From assembly GCA_911728455.2 (NCBI GenBank), contig OU452219.1, positions 4,958,320 through 5,022,319 on the forward strand: a DNA stretch of 64,000 nucleotides, written 5' to 3'. The stretch comes from Marthasterias glacialis. Taxonomy: Eukaryota > Echinodermata > Asteroidea > Forcipulatida > Asteriidae. Shown here one piece after another: positions 52,342-63,900 of this stretch (positions are counted from its first letter, which is position 1; the number at the start of each line of letters is the position of its first letter). A program made the position numbers and the translations under genes. The notes below the pieces were generated by a model that worked only from the letters and a program-made list of their open reading frames with translations, had not been told where the DNA came from and ran no database searches.

Positions 52342-54334
52342 TGTCAGGTGAGTTCTGGAATGATACAAAAATACCTAATTGGGCAACAGTAGCACATCTT
52401 CCCTCAAGGTGGTTTTAAATAAATTAATCAAGTTGATTGAGATTGAGATTTGCTCTGACACAACCTCATGACGAGTGAAAATATACCATTATATTACACT
52501 ATAAAAGGACAACTTTTTGTTTTCAATCAACATGATTTTGGGGTGGTGGTTACTCAGAAAAAGAATTTGTCAAATCATCATCAAGCCTCTTTACTAGTAA
52601 TGCTGCTGAAGACCATGTATATATTAAAAGACAGACATTTTAGTAATGCCAAGTCCAAAGCAAGTTACAGCCTCTGTGTTTTATAAAACAAGCAAAGAGC
52701 TTGTTAATGTTTCATCATAAGTTTTAAACGGGTTGCCATCTGAATTTTCAGTGTTTCCACACAACCCAATCTCTGTGCAAAAAATGATAGCGATTCGAGT
52801 GGATATAATTTTACGACTGATTGGTTCTTTTACCATAAATATACATAATAAAAAATTTGTGATGTTACTACTGCTGTACCGACCATTAAGTCAGCTCCTC
52901 TATCCTAGCCAAGTCAATTTATCCAGATTTGTTTTTACAAGATTATTGGCAACGATTTTAGATACAAAAAGTATAGTACACTTAAAAATTCTTCAGCCTC
53001 TCGTTTTAGTTTCAACATTTCAGCTGTAAGCGTGGGTTAAAAACACATTCAATTTGAGTACAAACATTTACTAAGTACAAGATGCCATTTTGATGTGGTA
53101 AGTACAAATCTTGATTTACGGATCTATTAGCCGACCGTCAATATCAGTTAAATCATTCTGTATGATAAAGGCACTCTATAGACCCTGCAAATCAGACTGT
53201 GAAAGTGCATAAAAAAGACCTTATGAAGATGACATCACTTGGGTAGGGAGATCAAAACAAGGTTGCTAATTTGCCCATACTATGCGCCGCGTGTACAAAG
53301 CTGTGTCTTTTACATTGTTATATGATCGGTTTACCTCCACGATGGCAGCTGGATTTATGTCAATTCATAAGGTCTATTGTTTCCTTCACATGCAATGTAC
53401 ATGGGACCACACAATCCCCCCAAAAGTTGGAATGCAACGTCTATAGACCTCTATCATGCTGCCACCATCTTGGTCACGTTCCATGTATCCAATAAGAGTA
53501 ATGATTGCTAACAATCCATGCACAAAAAAAGGAACCAGACTATTTTTCTTCAAATCTCGGTTTGAGTACATGATTTGGATCGGAGAAAAACTAATCAAGA
53601 TGGCCACGCCATGATAAAGGTCACTATGATATCATGTGGTGAATGTATCTAATCTGGACACATTAAACATTCCTATTGACTGATCATTCTACATCATTCA
53701 CCATCACTCAAATAACTTTGCTAAAAGGCACTATGTTAACCTGCATAAAGTATCAAGTACTAACTTCGTTTTAGCAGTGCATATTTCATTCTCTGCAAAT
53801 ACTCTGCCTTTTTACAAATCAGGCACGATTTTTACGGGTACCCCTCTGAAAATGTCGCCCCAGTAACAAGACGAAAACCTCTGAAAGTTGACATCCGTGA
53901 ATAATTAGCATGTTCTTACAAAGTCAAGCATCACACATGATTAGCGAAAAACCCTCAGTCACTTCAAAGCTCAAAGGTATAAAAAATATTGCTTAAAGTC
54001 ACACTGTTGAAATATTTTACAATTTGTGTGTTATTAATAAAAGGCACAACACAAGCCTCTGACAGACCAACGTTGTAAATCTGGTTATAACTTGACAGTA
54101 CCTTGCAATGTCTAACTACATTCACAAGTGAAAAGTACTGGACTACCTGAAGTAAATGTTTCACTCGAATAGATCAAAATCACTTCATTGTTTTGTTTCA
54201 TGGGAGGAATGTTGCTTTCTTCAGTACATTTTGATTGAGCTTTTCAGGTATGATCAACTACAATGGTCATATTAATGGATTTGGGTAACAATTGTTTCTG
54301 ATATTGCAGGAAAAAAGGGCAAATGTTTTATCAC

Positions 54335-54394
54335 TTTATTTAAAAAATTTAAATTAAAACTTTCATGAACAGCAAAGACATACTTAAGTTTATT
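54335..54394 (-). terminator. Candidate USH2A poly(A) signals
   Basis: Two minus-strand AATAAA hexamers (54,335-54,340; 54,389-54,394), about 450-510 nt past the usherin stop. Which is used is unknown. Confidence 0.4.
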
Positions 54395-54485
54395 AAGTTT
54401 CTTTTTTTTTTTAACCCCAAAAAGGAAAAAAACAACTTATAATGACAAAAATATCAAGCCAGAAACCAGACAAAATGTTGAGTTT

Positions 54486-54640
54486 AAACACACAATGGGA
54501 AACTTCTTGGGACACTAGGTAGCAGCAGACAAAATAAATCCACTGTTCTCTGGAAATCTGCTTATGCTCAGAACTACATAGACAATGGACATATACCTGA
54601 CAAGTCTGCTGCCACCTAGCGTTCCAAAAGTTTGTCATGT
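54486..54640. mobile_element. Short foldback in USH2A 3' flank
   Basis: Diverged relative of 48,965-49,112 with GCAGCAGAC...GTCTGCTGC ends. It probably lies in the usherin 3' UTR if the poly(A) site is downstream. Confidence 0.6.
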
Positions 54641-54848
54641 TTTGATTTCAAATTAGTAATGGTTACAAGGCACATTTGATGCATACCGAAAGAGGCTCCA
54701 ATATGTCCGACGACAAAAAGAAAATCACAAAAAATATTGTTACTATACACACTTACAGATTGGGAAAATCCCCAATATTAAAAAAAAACAAGGTTTATGT
54801 ACAGGATTATCTAGGGATATAACACCATGGTGTCTTCTATGGCGTCGT

Positions 54849-54935
54849 TTACAGGTGAGTGTCGGTAAACATCGTCTGTTCCTTGGTGTAACTGTAGGGT
54901 TGGCTGATATGTGTCATAGTGTCCTCATCATATCC
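54849..54935 (-). CDS. USH2A: USH2A last exon (PDZ ligand)
   Basis: 87 nt, begins GYDEDTMTHISQ and ends FTDTHL then TAA. Acceptor TTGCAG, phase 0. Confidence 0.96.
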   Translation of the reverse strand, partial: GYDEDTMTHISQPYSYTKEQTMFTDTHL

Positions 54936-57900
54936 CTGCAATCAAGCAAGACACAAGTTAGAAACCTTTTAGAAACTCTTTCATCTCTCTCTCTCTCTCT
55001 CTCGCTTCCAAACATGACTTTTGCGCCCTTGAGCAAGACACTTAACTATAATTGCTTCTCTTCACCCGGGAGTACGCTGGTGCAACTGTGAGGGCAGAGG
55101 GGGTTTTTGTGACTGATTTAGCTTGGTGCGCTAACATACTTGGCAGCACGGGCTGTGTACTCCCCAGGGAGCTGAGATGGTTTAAGGAATGAAATAAATG
55201 CCCCAGTAACCAGGAGTAATAACGTTCATATGCCATGAGCGTCAAAATTGGCACTAAATAAATGTCCATTGTTATAATTATTATTATTTTAGCCGATAAA
55301 AACTCTGTTGAAATGAAATGTATTCTAACCCTGATTCTTTTAAATTTTGAGAATCTTTTTTTTTCAGTTATAATTATGCCTAGGGTCCCAAATCCTCCCA
55401 AATCCTATTCAAGAAGTTGTCTGACTTAATAATAATAGTAATGCCAATAATAATACAGCATTTGTAAAAACAATCAAAAGCACCGGTTATGAAGAAGATA
55501 AATCCTCAAATTGTGGGAAAATGCAAGCGTGAACGAGTGTGTTTTCAGTCTCTACTGGAAGACAGTGTGGTTGTGAATTCATCCATAGCCTTTCAGGGAG
55601 TGAAGTCTGGGTGCCATGCTGGTAAAGGCACCGTTCCCTGTAACTTCAGTGCGATGTAGGATTACGGGCCCAAATAAAATTTGCTTCTCTTTGGAATGGG
55701 ACTACCTAAGTCCAAATACTTGGGGGTGTTGAGTTACCACAGACGGGAGGATTTGGGAGGATATGGGAGAGTCTCTAGCCAAAGGCACATGGAGGTTTGG
55801 ACTAAGACAGTTTCCTGTGAGGCATTTTGAATACTCATAATCACATGAAATGGAACATAGAAGTGTTGTATTAACCACACATGCAACTTTGTAATAGCAA
55901 AAGAAAAGAGGAAATGGCCAAAGAATTTGTTTTAATGAAAGTCAAACAGCATAAATGAAACTTGAGCTGGAAAAACAACAACATATACCCGATACATATT
56001 TAACATCTATTAGAAACAACATAACAGTGAGCCAAGAAGAGATACAAACACCAAGATTGGCTGATACAGAAAATGGCAGTCTGCAAGCAACTCCAATACC
56101 ACACCAGAGATTCTAGAAAAGAATACAATCTACAGGAAGTTTGAAATATAACAGGGATGAGAGTGGATGAAAATGAAAAATCCACGAAACACCGATGGAG
56201 GTTTTGGTGGCTACCAACCACGCCATAACCCGTATCAATGGCAGCATTCTGTGCTTAAATGTAGATGGGGCAAGCACCTTGGTGTAGTCAAAATACAGTA
56301 CAAGTACTGTGTTAAGGCTTTACAAGGGCCTGGATGTATGTAAATGACAAATTTTTGTTTTTTAGTAAACAAATTCCACAAGAATAATTCTGTAAAATTT
56401 GGAAATCCGGAAGAATCTAATCCCTGAATATAGACCAGAAGTGCAACAAATGACTAAAGATTTTAGTTGAAAAAGAGCTCACGCTATCATGCAGAGAATT
56501 TTGAAATGCAGACCAACAGCACAGGAGAGGAATTTTGATGTTTTTGTTGTGTGGCCCAATCTGGCTCTGTGCCGCCACCATTTTCTATACTTACATCAGC
56601 CATACTAACCATGCCACTGTCCAGCTTGCTCGGGATCAAGACCCGTCCGTCCCAGCCCGAGTCATCAAACTGTTTCATCTTCTCCGGGGTGGTGCCCCTA
56701 CTGTAGGCCCCAGGTGCCTGGGATGCATTCAGGAAAGTGGGGTTGGTGTAGGCGTTACCGAGGCTATGCATGCTGCCTGAACGACTGATGGCTTGAGGAA
56801 TTGGGTCCTGCAGTTACAGACAGTGTACAGGTTTGGTAAACATCAAGAACAAAAATTGATTGGCTTCGATCTCAAAGCTCACTGATCATAAAACTCAAAC
56901 CAGTACCAAAGAAATATTTCGTTCAAAATACTGACCATGTCAAGAAAATAGCATTTAAAGGTAGAACACAGAACTGCTAGTCACCGAAACATTTGTGTAT
57001 TAGTAATAGTCTGAAAGCTTACTTTATGTGAAGCTCATACCAGTGCAAATCTTTCATAAAAATATTTGTCTGAAATTCTGTCTGAAAGTCGAGAAAATAG
57101 ACTTTGAAGACCTCAATTTTAATTTTGATTGTAACAATCAAAATAACAGGATGATGTGTTTACATGCTGAAAAATGTGCACACATATGATTGTGCCATCA
57201 AATTCCTGACAAAATGAAAATGGTTTCTCATGGTTTCCACTAAAACACAACCCACGAAGTTGATGACATTTGGTTGGTGGGATTGTGTCTTTATGGAAAA
57301 CTACTGGATCATCACATTATGCAATGTGTTAACATGTTGAGATTCTGGCATTCCACTGCCGATTATCGGCCGTGGCTTACTGCCAAGAATTTGGCCAGTT
57401 CATGTTGGACACAAACCACATTTTCTCAAAAGAGAAAAAAAATCTCAGTGCATTTTATAAGAACATTTGTTGTCTATACAGGGTTTCATTGTGACAATAA
57501 TATTCTCAACAACAAAATTGTTTCGGAAATTCCAAAAAAAGAAAAAAAATTGGGGGGGGGAGTGGTCAGGCAACCTAAAAAAGAGTAATCTAAGTAAAGA
57601 GGCAGTTAACTACAACAACCAATTATATCAAATATGATTCGTCAAGGCATTTTGATGTACAGCTTCTGAATGGCTGATTGTTTGTTTTTTTCACTCACCA
57701 GGATGCTCTCTGTCTCCGAGTACTTCCCGCAGGTATTGAAAGTGAAGTTACCGCGTTGCTGTCTGGGTGGCAGGGGCCTGCGCTCTCGTTCGTAGGGTTT
57801 GCGCGTACCCATACGGCTCAGGACGACAGCGATGAGTATGAAGAGAATGACTACTCCAATCAGGACCATAATGGCTATGAACCAGACGGAGGAATACCAG

Positions 57901-60900
57901 GCTACCTGAGGCACAGGGGTCACGCCTCCATCAACTTGAGAAGATGAAAAACAAATACAATTTGTTAACTACAAAGATGGCCGACATTTTTTGAATGCAA
58001 AGCAAATTGTTTGTCAAAGGTGGCAAATTTTCACAAAAAGTCAATCATTTTTTAACTCTTTTGCATCAACTTTCCAAGCGAAGGTGATAAATTTTCTCAA
58101 AACAGAAAAAAAGGTCACTCGATTCTAAGAGAAATTATTCCAGTCAACACAGTACCCTCCCCCCATCCCTTTATCCTACAAAATGTCCCCATTTCCATAG
58201 AAATTACCAAATGTTTTCTTGAACAGGTCTGTCAGTTCCCATCTTTTGTTTTAAAAAATAATTTCATAAAAATTCACAAGGAAAGTTCCGTCTGACAAGG
58301 TGAACGTCGATGCTTTCAGAAAGTGATGTGATCATTTTTTCAATTCAATTCAATAATATTTATTTCCACTCCAAAATTACTGGGATAGATAAGACGAATT
58401 GAAGTCAGACCAGATGCTAAATAAAAAAACAAAAAAAACTTTTGATCTCTGGCTGTGCTCCGTGGTCATAGGGTTGATGTGGCTGGCTGCCAAAAGGTAC
58501 CTTTACATGCCTCCATCGCGACCACGTTGTAGCTGCATCCTTCGCAATTCAGCTTCTCAGCTGCGAGTATGGATGATTAGCCTCTCAAATTTAAAAAATG
58601 GGCCTACAAAAATAAATAGGCCTTTAAACGAGAAAATTTGTGAATTGGAGGCAAGTCCCGAAGTGTAGTTGCTTAAGTTGTGGATGCCATACACGACAAG
58701 ACAGACAAAACAATTGACATAACAATGGACGGTCAGACAAGAATTACACTGATTATTGTCTCATCCCAGTCTCCCATTTTAATTGTCTCTTACCTGGTGG
58801 TTCATATATAATGGTCGGATATGATACGCTCCCAACTGAGGTCGTACACATCACTGTCAGTTCGTACTCTGCCAAAGATTCGACAAAAGAACAAACTCTT
58901 AAAACCATCTGAATTAAAATGTATTTTTACAGATGTTTTGGAAAGTATAAATTATCATAATGACCCAAATCCTTCCATGTCCATTATTACACAGTCTGGC
59001 GGACTGTGCTTGATTTAGGACAGTTCCTGGTCAGAACACCCAGGGAATAGACCAGGTAACCTTTGTTTACAAAGAGAGTGACCTTGTACATTCCAGGGCC
59101 TTTCTGGCAGGCAAGATACTACACTGGTCATATGGGAATTTTATATTCTGAATCATAATCTCCACATAAACTCAAGATTTATAAAAACAACAGCTGAACA
59201 AGTTTTGAGATGTGCCCCCTTTCTTCATATCAAAAGTTGATAAAAATCAGACAGTAGAACCTCCATTAAATGCAGATTCTAAGTTTTCTTCCATTGGGCT
59301 GTGAACAAATCTTGCCTGCAGGAAGTCCAGGCTCTGTGGCTCTTTTGTAAACACTGTGATGTCACAGGTCACATGGTCTACAAGTAAACATGGACTTACT
59401 CTGTGGTTTCAGAGGTCGGTTAACACCAGTTGCGATGCCGCTGTACACAACGTCCCCATTCTCTGTGAGTGCATACTCAGTCAGCATACCGTTGAGCCTA
59501 AAGCTGCCTGCCCAGTTAATGTTGATCAGCTTACTTGTAGAGTTGCTGACGATGGTGGGCTTGATCTCCGGAATGAACACTGGAGCTGAAAAACCAAGCA
59601 ATTATAAACGTGTAAAGTCTTTATGTTGTCGTTTCTGTACGCACAATCAAAGAGATAGCTCAGTGGGAAATCAAAAACAATTTCTTCTCAAATCCCCCAA
59701 AATCAAATCTCACAGCTTGTCTGCTTCACAAAAGACCCCCTTGCGTATGACTTCACGCCCTCAAACAGCGCCCTCACTGAGGTCAAAGCAAGACCAATCA
59801 CTGGCTTAGAGTTGTGCGTGGAGCATACACACATGCACGTTTCCATTGTATGACCTATGTGATGGCAGCCTATGCAATGGGTCTATACACAATAGAACAG
59901 GAGGTTGAGAAAAATACCCACTCATACGGTTATCAATAAAAATATGTTAGGAAAGTACAAACATTTTATGGCACTTTTTGGTGTTGGGGGTGGGGGGGGG
60001 GGGGGAGAAATTGGGATCCTAAGGCTAACAATCTAGTAAATAAACATAATTTGCCAAACTATAATAGCAAGAGCATAAGACAAAAGAGGATTCCTACCTG
60101 CCCCAAGTGTTGCTTGTACTGTAACCGGTGATTGCGTCATCCCTTCATCATTGTAAGCCATGATCATGAAGTCATAGTTGGTGTACGGCCGTAGACCCGT
60201 GGCATTGTGAGATAAATCCAGGGCCTTGTCCAGCGTCTGGAAGCTGCTCATGGTACAGGGTTGCTCAAACGGCTGAGTGGTGAGAGGGCACGATGCTCTC
60301 AGGTGAAGCTCAAACCTTGGAAAAAGACAATGAGTGAACGAGGGTTACTTTTAATTTTTTATTTACATTTTTTTTTATGCACATTTGGTCACAAATATTA
60401 TGATCATTTTTTTAAACATTGCACTTAAGATGAATCTTTATGGCAACCAATTGTTTGATAAGATTTACCTCATAATAATTCCGTTTGTTTCAGATGGGAG
60501 TTCCCACGCTACATTAGCCCACGTTGCCCCAACTTCCGTGACTACTGGCTTGGCAAGGCCACTCGGCAGGGCCTGTCTGGTTCTGACTAGAGCTTGTTCA
60601 CTGGTAGTACATCCCCCCGAGGTGCAGGCTCTTACTTCATAGGCGTAGATGGTGTAGGGCTGGAGTTGATCATCTGTGAAGCTTGTCATTGTGGTTATGA
60701 TCAGCTGCAAGGAAGTACAAATAAAACAAACAAGAATGAGGTTTCCAATGGGTTGGTTTTCCAAAATTTTGTTGACCTTTTCACCTTGGAATAGCTAACC
60801 CTGAGAAACTCCCAGCAAATAGCTGGGAGCTGGCTACCCCTGCTTGGGGGTAGGGTCAAGCCAGATTAATCCAGGGACAGCATACTGAGTGTTCATTCTT

Positions 60901-63900
60901 CCCAGGAAAATTGCATCAAGTGTGAAACGAACATGGGGTCGGTGGTGATGGGGTTAAAATTACCCAGGAATTTCCTGGGGTTTTCTTTCCTGAGAATTGG
61001 CTCGGTGGTGTGAAAAGGACTTTTGAGACATCTTTCGTTTGTTACCTCAGTGCCATTCCTGATGATGGTGTAGCTGGAGATGTCTCCGTTGGGCTCGCTT
61101 GGCTCAATGATGTTCACCATCAGGGTAGTGGCCTCGACGTCAGTCAACGAAGGCGGCTGTAAACCCTAAAAGACAAAGACATAAAATGATCAAAGTATTT
61201 GTATTACTAGCCCTTCCCATGAAATATCCTAACTACATAAACCCACGCCTACAGGCGTATGCATCACGCCACCATCAGCCCCACACAAAAAGGCACGATG
61301 TTCCCTCATTTTGCCAACCAGATGTGCAATGTGCAATTTACATGTTTCATGGGAAGGGTCTATTATGAACAGGTTATGGGTTTCGAATCCCACCTGAGTA
61401 ATACGCCTGTGGATTTTCTACTGCTATCTGTGGATTCGAACCCACAACCCCCACCTTATAGAGCAGATGTCTTAACAACTAAACCATCAAGCTTTCCCAG
61501 TGACAAGAGACCAGCTCTAAAGCACCGAGTACACAGAGCTTATCACACATCGATGTTAAGGTAAAACAAAAATAAAACAATACATATATTCTTCATCCCC
61601 AATGCAATTAATACGTCACTTTAAAACAGATTAAAATTTCATCCAGTGGTAAGTTTTTTTTGTTTTTTTTTTGAGGTAAGAATTTCAAATAACGGTAACA
61701 CAGTTGTCAATGGAATTCTTGAGGTATTTTTTTGAGCTTATTTCTCTGTCAATCTGTCCACAATATATGATCCAGTACTGCTGAATAAAAGTGGTGTCAA
61801 CTTGAACCAGAGAAGAAGTATGAATTTTTTTCTTCACATACCAGGATCATAGTACACTTGTTAGTACAAAAAAACAGCAGAATATAAATTTGACTTTTAA
61901 ATTGATAAGACTGAAAAATTGAGGAAACTCATTTTTGCTTACTTGTGGTGGAGCTTCCAGCATTCTAACCGGGGCCCAAGAGCTTGATGTTTGTCCTGCT
62001 GAATTGGTCGACGTCACCATGTACTCATAGGTCTCATCAGGTATCAGGAGTGGATCCATGTCAGTGAACCTAGCATTGGGTCCATCATAGATTAAGATTG
62101 GATCGTCACGGTCCCCGGACTGGCGGTAGAATCGTCGACGATACAACTTATACCCGAGTATTAGACCATTTGGTTGTTGGGGTAGTCCCCACTCAGCAAG
62201 CACACCGCTGGCCACGCCGAAGTTGTCCGTCAGAGGGGTGAGGGTAGGGGCAAGCTGATTGCTTGGGGTGTTTTCAAAGGTACGGGCGTGGGCGCGGTCA
62301 CTCAGAGCACAGCCTGTGAGAGTGCAGGCACCGATGCGGAATTCATACTCGGTGAAGAAGTCCAGGCGATGGGCATCAAAGCTGAACTGTTTCCCAGAGT
62401 AGAGGATGTTACCCTCGACGTACAAGGTGTAGTTTTGGAGCTCTCCGTTGGGGTAGATCGGTGGAAGCCAAGTTGCCCTGATGGACGAAGAGGAGAGGAC
62501 AGTAAGCTCTGGAGCGCCTAGTCCGGCTGGTGAAGAGGATGAAGTGAAGACAGTTGCTGCATCACTGATGGCTTGTCCCTGGCTGTTGAAAGCTGTCACT
62601 ACATAGGAGTACTCCTGTCCAGGCGTCAATCCTTGACCCTCGTCACCAAAATCCTGGAATCTCATTGCTATGCCGTCGTAGACTAGCTTCCCGTCCCGAC
62701 GCAACTCATACCTTAGGATCACCCCGTTTGGCATGCTTGGCTCTGACCATGAGGCCTCAACAGCAATAGCACTCAATGCTCTCAAGACGGGGGGAGTCAT
62801 GCCGAGTGGACGAGCCTCAAAGGGTCTACTCACTGTCGGGAGACTCTCAGTACAACCTCCTGAAGTGCAAGCGACCACTGTGAAGGAGTACTCTTGATAA
62901 GGTGTCAGGGCTACGCTGGTGTATTCTAGATTTGGACCAGAGTACATCACAACTCCATCCATTTTCAAGTCATAGCGAACAATTTCTCCGGCATCCAAGG
63001 ATGGACTTGTCCAACTAATCTGAATGGTGGTAGAGCTGAGAGGGGTGGCCACTGGAGGAGCCACTGTGCCGGGGGCCGTTTCAAGGGTTCTTATGTGGGT
63101 TGGGAAACTCTCGGTACATCCGCCCGCGGTGCACGCTGTGATGGTGTATGCATAGACTGTGTAAGCCGTCAGGCCTTGATCGGTAAACTGCCTAGGGGAG
63201 TTCGCTTCGAAGCTGAACGGAGCGCTGACGTTTCTCTTCAGCAGGTATCCCGTGATGATTCCGTTGGATTCTGCTGGCTCCGTCCACTGCACCTGTAAGG
63301 TGGTTGGGTTGTTTGCCACGTGGGTAACCACAGGGGGTGATACACCCAAGGGGGCAGCTTGGCCGGTCTGTACAGCAACCCAGGGGCTTTCCACTTGACC
63401 AGCAGCATTCAAGACGACCACTTGGTACTCGTACAACTTGTGGGGCTGTAATGAGTAGTCGGTGTAGCTGTACTCCTCTGCGTCGGTGTTGTACTGCTGG
63501 TGTACAATTCGAGTGTCAGTGAAAGGGCTATTGTCCGTATCACGTCTACGTCTATTAGATGTTGCTGTGCGTCTGATGATGTCATAGCGGAGTATCCTTC
63601 CATTGGCAGAGACGGGAGGTTTCCAGATGAGCTGTACCGATGACGATGTGACTTCTCCCAAGGTCGGGGGAGCTTGATTGGCTGGAGCAACTTCAGCTGT
63701 AATGACCATCTGTGGTTCGCCTCGACCACATCCTACACTTGTACACGCTTCCAACACCACAATGTACTCAGTGTAAGGGTCTAAACGCCGGAAGAGATAC
63801 TCCCGTGTGAGGCCGACGTAGATCGGAGTGATGAGGTAGACATCTTCGTAGATACGATATTCTTGGATGTGGCCATTGGGCTGTCCAGGCTCTGGCCAGC

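Larger units (their letters stand above)
45568..54848. other. KCTD3-USH2A intergenic region
   Basis: About 9.3 kb between two convergent genes. It should include both 3' UTRs, whose ends I cannot place exactly. Contents: MITE copies, foldbacks, a SINE fragment (46,842-46,990), a repeat with ACCGCGGAGT ends (47,458-47,650) and short AT-rich repeats. Open frames of 122 and 148 codons near 48.4 and 49.1 kb lack family resemblance and overlap repeats. No gene supported. Confidence 0.7.
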
